A stretch of 64,000 nucleotides of DNA from DATKMP01 sp963790045. Lineage in GTDB: Bacteria > Bacteroidota > Ignavibacteria > UBA10030. The stretch covers positions 248,001-312,000 of the forward strand of contig CAWBMS010000011.1 of the NCBI GenBank assembly GCA_963790045.1, read 5' to 3'. The position numbers were made by a program, and so were the translations under genes. The stretch's first letter is position 1. Every line of letters begins with the position of its first letter. The notes below the pieces were generated by a model. That model was given only the letters and a program-made list of their open reading frames with translations, did not search any database and had not been told where the DNA came from. This document shows positions 29,378 through 38,843 of the stretch, piece by piece.

Positions 29378-29740
29378 ATGACCGTACTTGTAGTAGATAA
29401 TGACGCACGAATGCGCCGGACAATTATCAATATCCTCGCGTCCCAAATGATTACCTGCATAGAATGTGACGACGGCGCCAAAGCGCTTGAGCTTTATCGT
29501 AAAATTCAACCTGCTTGGATATTGATGGATGTTCTTATGCCGGGTATGAACGGATTTGAAACGACAAGAACAATTATTGCGTCATTTCCTCATGCCCGTA
29601 TTGCGATCGTCACGGATTATAACGATATTGAATTTCGCGATGCTGCACGACGGTCCGGTGCATCGGCGTATATTCTTAAAGAGGAATTAATGCAGTTAAG
29701 AGAAAAAATTACACAAACAACCAACACGGAGGAGTTATGA
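29378..29740 (+). CDS. single-domain response regulator
   Basis: About 120 residues from ATG 29378 (MTVLVVDNDARM); GTG 29366 would add four residues. A receiver domain only: acidic pocket D7/D9, phospho-acceptor D51 (WILMDVLMPGMNGFE), T79 and K101 (AYILKEE). The sequence GASAYILKEE is typical of receivers of NarL-type regulators that have lost the DNA-binding half. The end overlaps the start of the secreted protein gene (ATGA), an unusual coupling of a signalling protein to an exported product. Confidence 0.85.
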   Translation: MTVLVVDNDARMRRTIINILASQMITCIECDDGAKALELYRKIQPAWILMDVLMPGMNGFETTRTIIASFPHARIAIVTDYNDIEFRDAARRSGASAYILKEELMQLREKITQTTNTEEL

Positions 29741-31227
29741 AACTAAGACACGTTTTTGTATCCGTTGCAATGCTTACCGCTTTAATGCTCACTGTTCCTA
29801 CATTTGTGCAATGTTCGGCAGATACGCCTTCAGGGTCCGGCACTTCAAGTGATCCTTATCAAATTGCTACACTGAACAATCTCCATTGGATAACACAAAA
29901 CAGCAGTTCATGGAGCGGTTATTTTATTCAGACAGCAGATATTGATGCTTCAAGTAGTTATACATGGGCGAGTGGTGCAGGGTTTTCTCCTATTGGAAAT
30001 AGTGCGACACAATTCACTGGTTCGGACGATGGCAAGACATACAAAATCACCGGACTGTATATATACCAAAGTAGCACGAACTACATTGGTTTTTTTGGAT
30101 ATACAAGTGGTGCAACAATCACAAATGTAAAGATCGAGAGCGTTTCCATAACTGGAGATAATTATACCGGTGGTTTGATTGGTGAACAATACGGTGGTAC
30201 AACTACAAGCTGCTACAGCACTGGCTCTGTAACTGGTAATTATGACGTTGGTGGCTTGATTGGGTTGGGAAATTCTTCTTCCATCGAAAGTAATTGTTAT
30301 AGCACTTCTTCTGTAAAAGGTTATGGTTCTTATGTCGGCGGATTGATGGGGGCGCAAGTAAATAGCACCGCTACGAACTGCTATTGCACTGGTTCTGTAA
30401 CAGGTAATTTATCTTTTGGTGGATTTATTGGATCTCAATCTGGCGGTACTGCTGCGAATTGTTTTTGGGATATAACAACTTCCGGTCAAACAAGCAGCGT
30501 CGGCGGAACCGGTAAAAGCACCGCCGATATGAAAACAGCTTCCACTTTTCTAAATGCGGGGTGGAGTGGCAGTATCTGGAATATTGGAGATGGAATAAAT
30601 AACGGCTATCCGTATTTAAAGTGGCTAAATCCAAGTGGTACTCCGCTTCCAGTAGAACTCACTTCCATTACTGCAAGCGAAGCACTATCCGGTGCTATAC
30701 TGCAATGGAAGACCGCAACAGAAATCAATAATTATGGCTTTGATGTAGAACGGAGAGCAGTGAACAGTGAAAAGTTAACAGCCAACAGTTGGAGTAAGAT
30801 AGGATTTGTGCAGGGCAATGGCACAAGCAACTCTCTGCACGAATATTCCTTTGTCGATGCACAGCTTGCGGCAGGAACCTACGCCTATCGCCTGAAGCAG
30901 ATCGATAATGGCGGAGCAACAAAATACTCCAGCGAAGCAGAGGTGACGATTGCCGTACCAAAAGTATTTGCACTGAGCCAGAATTATCCTAACCCGTTTA
31001 ATCCAACGACGATGATAGAATTCACTGTGCCTGAAGACGGGATGACAACATTGAAGGTATATGATATCCTTGGTAAAGAAGTGGCAACATTAGTGAATGA
31101 GAATTTGCAAGCGGGTATCATTCATCAAACTTCATTTAATGCTTCTCGGCTTTCGTCAGGGATGTATTTCTATCGTTTGGAAACCAACAGTGCCTCATTG
31201 GTAAAAAAACTTGTGTTGCTGAAATGA
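29737..31227 (+). CDS. secreted GLUG-repeat protein with type IX (Por) C-terminal sorting domain
   Basis: 496 residues. The signal peptide is LRHVFVSVAMLTALMLTVPTF. The central part has several GLUG-type repeats (GGLIGEQYGGTTTSCYSTGS, VGGLMGAQVNSTATNCYCTG) usual in surface adhesins. A linker of PVELTSITASEALSGAILQW type leads to the sorting domain LSQNYPNPFNPTTMIEF ... YDILGKEVATLVNENL ... GMYFYRLETNSASLVKKLVL. Proteins of this form are exported across the outer membrane by the type IX system and anchored or released. The gene overlaps the receiver gene by 4 bases and closes the kinase-regulator-regulator group, so it may be the output of that signalling unit or at least co-expressed. Confidence 0.9.
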   Translation: MKLRHVFVSVAMLTALMLTVPTFVQCSADTPSGSGTSSDPYQIATLNNLHWITQNSSSWSGYFIQTADIDASSSYTWASGAGFSPIGNSATQFTGSDDGKTYKITGLYIYQSSTNYIGFFGYTSGATITNVKIESVSITGDNYTGGLIGEQYGGTTTSCYSTGSVTGNYDVGGLIGLGNSSSIESNCYSTSSVKGYGSYVGGLMGAQVNSTATNCYCTGSVTGNLSFGGFIGSQSGGTAANCFWDITTSGQTSSVGGTGKSTADMKTASTFLNAGWSGSIWNIGDGINNGYPYLKWLNPSGTPLPVELTSITASEALSGAILQWKTATEINNYGFDVERRAVNSEKLTANSWSKIGFVQGNGTSNSLHEYSFVDAQLAAGTYAYRLKQIDNGGATKYSSEAEVTIAVPKVFALSQNYPNPFNPTTMIEFTVPEDGMTTLKVYDILGKEVATLVNENLQAGIIHQTSFNASRLSSGMYFYRLETNSASLVKKLVLLK

Positions 31228-31288
31228 TGTTAATATAATATCAGATGATTGCAGACATAGGAATAAATAAAAAACGTTTTGCCGATAG

Positions 31289-31426
31289 ATGATAATTGGT
31301 TGGAGGAATAAGGAGGCGCATCCTCGGATAATTCCGGAGGATGCTGTTTATGTGTTTGTGCTGATTTTTATTTTAATCACAATGGCTGTGTATCGAGTGA
31401 TTTCTACGAAAAAGAATTTGCCTTAG
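31289..31426 (+). CDS. possible small single-pass membrane protein (45 aa)
   Basis: ATG 31289 opens a 45-codon frame ending TAG 31426. It translates as MIIGWRNKEAHPRIIPEDAV, then a 20-residue hydrophobic helix (YVFVLIFILITMAVYRVI) and a basic tail STKKNLP. The charge distribution fits a real small membrane protein. Against it: there is no clear Shine-Dalgarno site, and a perfect 8-bp hairpin lies inside the frame. I do not recognise the family. Confidence 0.3.
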   Translation: MIIGWRNKEAHPRIIPEDAVYVFVLIFILITMAVYRVISTKKNLP

Positions 31427-31453
31427 AGGAGAAACTTCAATACATTTAATTGT

Positions 31454-31479
31454 TCCCCTTAAATGAATGGGGATTTTTT
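31454..31479 (+). terminator. intrinsic terminator
   Basis: Stem TCCCC (31454-31458) / GGGGA (31469-31473) with a 10-base loop, followed by six T. The stem is short but the T-tail is clear. Suited to end transcription of the signalling/secreted-protein unit before the tRNA gene. Confidence 0.5.
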
Positions 31480-31579
31480 ACTTGACTTGAAAGTAATCAA
31501 AAGTTACAAGTGATTACTCTGGCGGCAATAAAAAAACTTGAGGTCGATTTAAGATCTTCAAATTTAGACTAAAATCGAT

Positions 31580-31665
31580 GCCGAAATGGCGGAATTGGTA
31601 GACGCGCTGGACTCAAAATCCAGTCTGGCTTACACCAGGTGAGAGTTCGAGTCTCTCTTCCGGCA
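31580..31665 (+). tRNA. tRNA-Leu (anticodon CAA)
   Basis: 86-base class II tRNA: acceptor GCCGAAA / TTCCGGC with discriminator A (one A-C mismatch in the stem), D-arm GGCGGAATTGGTAGACGC, anticodon stem CTGGA / TCCAG with loop CTCAAAA (anticodon CAA, reads UUG), a long variable arm (TCTGGCTTACACCAGGT), and T-arm GAGAG-TTCGAGT-CTCTC. No CCA is encoded. Confidence 0.93.
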
Positions 31666-31825
31666 CAGAATGAAAGTCCTTTTACAAAGATAATTCAGAG
31701 TCGCTTTGTTGATTGTGAAGAGGTAAATCAGCAAAGAAGAATGAGCTTGTCTTTTACACGCGTTGGAGAATGTATCGGTCACACTGCTACAGTTCTGAAA
31801 TAGAAGTCATCTTCAACGTGGACGA

Positions 31826-34800
31826 ATGAAGTTTTATTTTCCCAAAATTTTTTTTCTGCTGCACCTGTTGATTGTACCGCTTACCGGTCAATCGTTACAG
31901 CGAATCATTTTTTCCCCAACTCTAGTCCACATTTTACTGTCTCTCGCAACGATTCCATCATTCAATTGCCGCGTCAATTTATTTTTGAACACAGCGATGA
32001 AACACTGCTTGATTCCACGCAGCATCTTCTTCGTTCAAAGGATTATGAAATCGATTATCGATCCGGCAAAATTACTTTCGCATCGTCACTGCGGGAACAA
32101 TTAAAGCGCGATACACTTCATCATTCTTTTGTCGTTCATTATCAGGCATTGCCGATTATGTTTCAGCCGGAATATTCTCTGCGGCATCTGGAAGTGCGGC
32201 GGGATTCGACAGGAAAAAAACAAACATATATCGCATCAACTACTGCGAGTATTTTGTCAGAAGATTTATTCGGTTCCGGATTGAAGAAGAGCGGTTCGTT
32301 GGTGCGCGGTTTCACCGTCGGTACGAATCGCGATATGTCGCTCAATTCCGGATTGCGCTTGCAGTTGTCCGGCAAGTTAGCGCAGGATATTGAAATCAAC
32401 GCTGCGTTGACGGATGAAAATTCTCCCATTCAACCGGAAGGAACAACGCAAACACTGCGCGAAGTGGACAAAGTGTACGTCGAAATTAAAAGTCCAAATT
32501 ATGCCGTGACGCTCGGTGATTTTAATCTCAACGTCAGTCAGTCGGAAGGCGGGGAATTCGGACAACTCAATCGGAAACTGCAAGGTGCTCATGGCACAGC
32601 GACGTTCAGTAAAATTGGCGGAGCAGATTTCGATGGCTCGGTTTCCGTTACAGCCGGCACAGCGCGCGGAATATTCATGACGAATCAATTGCAGGGAATG
32701 GACGGCGTTCAAGGGCCATATCAGTTATCTGATCAAAACGGTCAAAAGCAAATTTTGATTATTGCAGGATCGGAACGTGTGTACTTAAACGGCGAATTGA
32801 TGATGCGCGGAGAAACAAATGATTACACCATCGATTATTCAATCGGCGAAGTAACATTTTCCAGCAAACGATTGATGACGAATGCTTCGCGTATTGTCAT
32901 TGACTTTGAATACACAAACGAAGAATATACGCGGAATGTGATCGGCGGAAGTGTGGCGGGACAAACACTGGGACGCGCAGTGAATTTCAATGTCTCATTT
33001 TTTCAGGAAGCGGATGACCCTAATGCGCCGGTGAATTATGCGCTGACGGATTCCACGCGCAGGATTCTTGCGCAGAGCGGCACAAACAAATTCAAAGCGT
33101 CGGTTTCTGGACTGTTGCCTGCGGGACAAGATTCCGGTCAATATATCTTGCGAGACACGATGATCAATAACAAAATCTATCCGTTACTCGTCTATGCACC
33201 AGGAAATTCTTTGGCAACCTATTCCGTGACATTTTCGTATGTTGCTGTTGTTCCAGTAGATTCTGTCGGTTACACACGTATTGCGGCGGGTGAATTTCAA
33301 TTTGTAGGACCCGGCAGTGGCAACTACATGCCGATTCAATTTCTTCCGATGCCGCAACTACATCAAGAAATGGACGTTCATGCCCAAGCAAAGGTCAGTA
33401 AAGATTTTTCTGTCGCAGGCGAATATGCGGTGAGCCGATTCAACGCCAATCGATTTTCCACCGATGACAGTGCGAATGTTACCGGGGGTGCTATGAAAAT
33501 TTCTGCACGATACGATCCGAAACAAATAATGATTGGCGGGAAAAATTACGGCGCCATGGATATTAATGTCTCCGAACGATTTGTGGATCATCGATTTGTT
33601 TCGTTGGATCGAGTCGATGAAGTAGAATTCAATCGCAAGTGGGATGTTGCAACGACGACGACTGCCGATGAACAAACGTATGAAATGTCGCTTGCATATT
33701 CTCCGGTGAAAACGGTACAGGGAACAATCGGTTACGGATCGTTGGAACGATCTGGAGAATCGAAATCCAATCGCACGCAAGTCGATGTTGCTTTGAATGA
33801 TTCTACATTGCCGGCAGCGCAATATCATTTTGAAAATATTCAATCCTCGGATTTTATTCTAAATAGCAATTCGCAATGGATCCGGCAGCGTGGCACGTTG
33901 GAGTATGCAATTGCTCGATGGCATCCGGGCATTCGAATTGAAACAGAAGATCGCAATGCCGCGCAAACGGGAAGTGACTCGGCATTATCGGGAAGTTTTC
34001 GTTATTTGGAAATTGCGCCGAAACTCTCGACGCCGGAATTCTCGCACATGACGGCAAGCGCGGAAATACAATTTCGTTCGGAAGACAGCGCCTCTATCGG
34101 TTCACTCAAACGAGCATCCAACGCGATAACGCAATTGTATTCGTGGCGGCTTGCCGACTGGCACACATTGGCAAGTTCGCTGACACTTAATGTTCGCAAT
34201 GTACAGTTCACGGATGAATTTAAACAGCATGGGAATGTCAATACCGATGCAGTATTAGTTCGGTCAGAAACGCGGTATGCACCATTTCAGCGCGCGGTTG
34301 AATCCGAATGGTATTATGAATTTTCCGATCAACGCTCTGCACGGCTGCAACGTGTCTTTGTGCAAGTACCGAAAGGATCGGGAAATTATCGATACCTTGG
34401 CGATTTGAACGGCAACGGAGTGAAAGATGAAAACGAATTTGAACTGACAAATTATGACGGCGATTATATCGTAACTTATTATCCCAGCGACGAATTGTTT
34501 CCAGTTGCCGACTTGAAAGCAAGTACGCGCTTAAAATTGCAGCCGGCGCGATTGCTTCCTCATCCAACGACGTTGTTCGAAAAAATTCTTAAAGTCATTT
34601 CAAGCGAAACCAATCTTCGTGTGAACGAAACAAGCAATATTTCCGACACGAAGCAAATCTATTTGCTGCATTTTAGTAAATTCCAAAACGACAGCACCAC
34701 GCTAAACGGCTCGAATCAATTTACGCAGGATGTATTTCTTTTTGAAAATAGTCCAGATCTTTCATTCCGGCTTCGATACAATGAACGCCGTTCATTAATG

Positions 34801-35364
34801 CAGCTTGTTTCTTCGGTGGAACGCGGGTACTTACAAGAGCGTTCTGTACGCGTGCGGTCGCAGTTGATTCCTGAAATCAGCAATCAAACAGATTTTATCA
34901 ATACCACAGACCGGCTTGTCTCATCGGTGCAGTCGATAAGCCAGCGCGATCTCTCATCCAATGCGTTGCTAACAGATTTTTCCTATCGGCCGGATATGAT
35001 CTGGGAAATAGGATTCAATTTCGATGAAACAGAAATTGTGGATCGATTTATCAATACCTCAGCAACCTCGGATATTAATCAACAAGGATTACGCATTACA
35101 CAATCTTTCCCATCGATAGGACAGCTTCGGATAGAATTTACACGAAAAGAAACTACGCTCTCGAATGTTCCCTCATCTTCTCTTATTTCACTGCCGTATG
35201 AATTTACACAAGGAAATGTCGTTGGAAAAACATTCCTCTGGCAGGTGACATTCGAATATCGCCTTACATCCAACATTCAATTATCTGCAAACTATACCGG
35301 ACGTTTAGAGGGTGCCACCACGCCGGTGCATCAAGTGCACATGGAAGCAAGGGCTTTTTTCTAA
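31826..35364 (+). pseudogene. large outer-membrane protein (SprA-like motifs), frameshifted near the N-terminus as sequenced
   Basis: Signal peptide MKFYFPKIFFLLHLLIVPLT at 31826 is followed within 30 codons by a frame change in the run T6 at 31908-31913. Adding one T joins QRIIFFPNSSPHFTVSRNDS to the 1,132-residue downstream frame. The body is made of amphipathic strands and contains LVRGFTVGTNRDMSLNSGLR, VYVEIKSPNYAVTLGDFNL, and a segment IAGSERVYLNGELMMRGETN followed by DYTIDYSIGEVTFSSKR. That last pattern is similar to repeats in the type IX translocon protein SprA. Total about 1,180 residues, shorter than SprA (over 2,000). Likely an outer-membrane barrel or surface protein; the function is not assigned. 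Confidence 0.72.
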
Positions 35365-35413
35365 AATCTGTCAAGCAATGTTTCGAAATATATTCTTAAA
35401 ATAAAACTTGTGC

Positions 35414-35442
35414 TTGCCTTTGTTGCACCTTTTGGCTATACT
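35414..35442 (+). promoter_or_regulatory. sigma70-like promoter upstream of ogt
   Basis: TTGCCT at 35414-35419, a 17-base spacer and TATACT at 35437-35442. The predicted transcript would start about 100 bases upstream of the methyltransferase start codon. Confidence 0.45.
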
Positions 35443-35548
35443 TTTTTACACAAAAAGTGAATTACATCGTTCGATATTGTGTATTGCCATGCAGTGAGAG
35501 AATAAATAAAATTCCCTTGGCATGTTCCTATGGAGGCAGGTGAAGGTG

Positions 35549-36058
35549 ATGGAAAAAATATTCTATACGTCGTTCGATTCAAAAATCGGGACCATTTATG
35601 TCGCTTCAACAGAAGTCGGGGTTTGTAAAATCAGTATTCCTGCACAAACGAAAAAAGAATTTCATGCATGGCTTCAAACACACAGCAACGGCGCGGAAGT
35701 CACCGAATCTACTTCAAAGAATCGTCAGATCATCGATGAGATCAATCGCTATCTTGACCGTCGCCTTGTGAAATTCCATAGCAAGCTTGATCCATTGGGA
35801 ACGGAATTCCAGATCTCTGTGTGGGGACAATTAAAGCGAATAAAATACGGCGAGACAATCACATACAAACAACTTGCACACCGTGTCGGTATTGCAAAAG
35901 GATATCAAGCGGTCGGCCGTGCCAACGGCGCCAATCCGCTGCCGATTGTTGTACCATGTCATCGTGTAATCGGTTCGAATGCGAAGTTGGTCGGGTATGC
36001 GGCGGGATTGAAAACGAAAGAATTTTTACTTCGCCTTGAAGGCGCACTGCAAGCGTAA
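35549..36058 (+). CDS. ogt: methylated-DNA--protein-cysteine methyltransferase
   Basis: About 169 residues from ATG 35549 (MEKIFYTSF); an ATG at 35522 would add nine residues. It repairs O6-alkylguanine by irreversible transfer of the alkyl group to its own cysteine. The conserved C-terminal domain is complete: GTEFQISVWGQLKRIKYGET, TYKQLAHRVG, AVGRANGANPLPIVVPCHRV with the acceptor Cys in PCHRV, then GYAAGLKTKEFLLRLEG. The N-terminal part is poorly conserved, as usual. Single gene with its own promoter. Confidence 0.95.
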   Translation: MEKIFYTSFDSKIGTIYVASTEVGVCKISIPAQTKKEFHAWLQTHSNGAEVTESTSKNRQIIDEINRYLDRRLVKFHSKLDPLGTEFQISVWGQLKRIKYGETITYKQLAHRVGIAKGYQAVGRANGANPLPIVVPCHRVIGSNAKLVGYAAGLKTKEFLLRLEGALQA

Positions 36059-36275
36059 AAACGGGACTTGCCCTCGCAACAAATTTTGCTTACTATTTCT
36101 CTGTAATGAGTTGATGAAAAAATAGTAAGAAATTCCGAAAGCGTTCTATCCCATTTCAAACAATTTAAATTGGTCTTTTGGTGAAATTCACTGAGAGGTG
36201 AAAGTTATTGTTTGAGAGAATGTACAAGCGTATAAAAAACGTTTTCTTTTTAAATTTTGAAATTGATATTACCTC

Positions 36276-38519
36276 GTGCAGATAAAATTTCTTCAAGACC
36301 TTAACGTAGTTCAACAAGAAGCGGTGCAGGCAGCGAACGGCCCGGTGATGATAATCGCCGGTGCCGGCAGCGGTAAAACGCGCGTATTGACGTATCGCAT
36401 TGCCTATCTACTTTCGTGTGGTGTGCCGCCATACCAAATTCTTGCGCTGACATTTACCAACAAAGCCGCCAATGAAATGAAAAATCGTATTTCGGTTTTG
36501 GCGGGCGAGCAAGCACGCGATCTGTGGATGGGAACATTCCATTCTGTGTTTGCCCGCGTGCTGCGGAAAGAATGTAAGCATCTCAATTTCACATCATCAT
36601 TCACGATTTATGATTCGGATGATTCGTTGAATGTGATAAAAAAAGTGATGTCGAAATTGAATCTCTCCACGCAGCAATTTGCTCCGCAAGCCGTGCGTGC
36701 CCGCATCAGCATGGCAAAAAATCAATATCTTTCGCCCGATAAATTTTCTGCTTCAGCGCATGATTTTTTTGACGAAAAAGTTGCTTCGGTCTATGAAGAA
36801 TATCAAAAGACCTTACTGCAAAGCAACGCCATGGATTTTGATGACTTGCTGATGAAACCGGTGGAGTTGTTCGAAAAAAAGAAAGATGTGCTGGAAAAAT
36901 ATCAACAGCGATTTAAATTTATTTTGGTGGATGAATTTCAGGATACGAACAGCACGCAATACCGCATGGTGAAACTGCTCGGCAGCGCGCATAATAATAT
37001 TGCCGTGGTCGGCGATGATGCGCAGAGTATTTATTCGTTTCGCGGCGCAGACATCCGTAACATTCTCGACTTCGAAAAAGATTTCCCGGAATGCAAAACA
37101 TTCCGGTTAGAACAAAATTATCGTTCGACAAAATCGATTATCTCTGTCGCCGATAAATTGATTCGCTTTAACAAAGAGCAGATACAGAAACATCTCTGGA
37201 CGGACAATTCCGAAGGCGATCCGATCAGTGTGATTGAATGTGTGGATGACCGCGAAGAAGGTGGACAGATTGTGCATGCGATTCAGCAAGAAAGCCACAA
37301 GCGAAATCTCAATTTAAAAGATTTTGCCGTGTTGTACCGCACCAACGCACAATCGCGTGCGATAGAAGATGCCTTTCGGCGCAGTGCGATACCGTAAATG
37401 ATTGTCGGCGGCATCCGGTTCTACGAACGGAAAGAAATTAAAGATGTGCTCGCGTATTGGCGATTGATGGCGAATCCTTCCGATGCGGAAAGTTTATTGC
37501 GCATTATCAATTATCCTGCACGCGGCATCGGTGATACCAGCTTAGAATACCTGCGAAGATTTTCTGTTGAAAAAAAATTGTCTCTGTTCGACGCGCTTGA
37601 CAGAGTAGATGACGTTGTTGAGTTGACTGAACGTGCGAAAGCAAATTTCAAACAGTTCAAAACGTTGATCGAAAAATATCGTTCGCTTCGTCCACAGATG
37701 TCGCTGAGCGAATGGACGCGTTCGTTGGTCGATGACCTTGGCATTCTCTTGATGTTCAAAGAAGAACGAACCGCTGAATCGATGAACCGCTGGGAAAACG
37801 TGCAGGAATTACTTTCCGCCATCACGGAATACAGCCACGAACATCAAGATGCAACGCTGGAATCGTTCCTGGAAGAAGTTGCACTCGTTGCCGACATCGA
37901 TCAATGGGAAGGCGAAAAAAATGCCGTAACACTGATGACGCTGCATGCAAGCAAAGGTCTGGAATTTTCTGTTGTGTTCATCGCCGGATTGGAAGAAGGG
38001 TTGCTGCCGTTTTATTCCAGCACCAGCGAATCTGCCGATGTGGAAGAAGAACGCCGTTTGATGTATGTCGGTATTACGCGCGCCGAACAAAAATTATACA
38101 TCACACATACACGCATGCGGTACCGTTTCGGCGATGTAACCTATCCCAGCGAATCGCGATTTCTTTCCGAACTTGGCACTGCACACATCGAAAAAATCGG
38201 GACACATCCTGTTCATAAACAACCGGCAGCATCGCTGTTTGCCTTCGACACTTCGAGAAAAAACAACAGTACGCCTGTTCACCGAACAGCGTTGAATGAT
38301 GATGCGTTTGTCGGCGATACGATGCCGGATTACGAATCCGAATCGCAAGAACAACGACTGACGTTGAAACGCGGTATTGCAGTTCAACATGAACAATTTG
38401 GAAAAGGAAAAGTTATCGAAGTGAACGGTGCAGGTGAAGCACAAAAAGTTGTTGTTCGGTTTGATGGCTGCGGTTTAAAAACACTCATTGCGAAGTACGC
38501 AAAACTTCGTCCGGCATAA
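36276..38519 (+). pseudogene. UvrD/PcrA-type superfamily 1 DNA helicase, in-frame stop as sequenced
   Basis: 3'-5' helicase for repair and replication restart. It starts at GTG 36276. Part one (373 residues) has Walker A AGAGSGKT at 28-35, LTFTNKAANEMKNRI, IILVDEFQDTN, VGDDAQSIYSFRGAD and LEQNYRS. A TAA at 37395-37397 interrupts the frame between RRSAIP and MIVGGIRFYERKEIKDVLAY; homologues have Tyr there, so one base (TAC or TAT) would restore it. The rest has LMTLHASKGLEFSVVFIAGL, EERRLMYVGITRAEQKL and a C-terminal SH3-like tail. Together about 747 residues, normal for PcrA. No frame change is needed, unlike the other broken genes. Confidence 0.9.
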
Positions 38520-38532
38520 AAAGGAATTTTGT

Positions 38533-38808
38533 ATGACCAAAGAACAGCAAATTAAAGAACTGACGGTTATTCCTGGCGTCGGAAAATCGATCGCCCAGAA
38601 TTTTTGGAACATCGGGATCAAAAAAGTGTCAGATTTGCAAGGCAAGAAGCCGGAACAATTATATAAAAAGCTGGAAGCGTTTGAAGGTGGTCATCAAGAC
38701 CGGTGCGTGTTATATGTCTTTCGATGTGCTGTCTATTTTGCAGAGACCGAGGGAAAGATACGCGATACGGAAAAACTCAAATGGTGGAATTGGAAAGATA
38801 AAAAGTAA
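38533..38808 (+). CDS. helix-hairpin-helix protein (Cdd1/pathogenicity-locus family)
   Basis: 91 residues from ATG 38533. It has an HhH motif TVIPGVGKSIAQNFWNIGIK followed by the family's C-terminal part FEGGHQDRCVLYVFRCAVYFAETE. The family is small, conserved and without known biochemical role; the HhH suggests non-specific DNA binding. It starts 13 bases after the helicase gene and is probably co-transcribed with it. Confidence 0.82.
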   Translation: MTKEQQIKELTVIPGVGKSIAQNFWNIGIKKVSDLQGKKPEQLYKKLEAFEGGHQDRCVLYVFRCAVYFAETEGKIRDTEKLKWWNWKDKK

Positions 38809-38843
38809 AACCTTCTACTGTTGTTCCCTTCCAAACTCACTTT

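Larger units (their letters stand above)
31228..31579. other. 352-base intergenic interval before tRNA-Leu
   Basis: Holds a hairpin GCATCCTC/GAGGATGC (31318-31325 / 31337-31344), a possible 45-codon membrane peptide (31289-31426) and a T-tailed terminator-like hairpin (31454-31479). No other gene seen. Confidence 0.5.
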
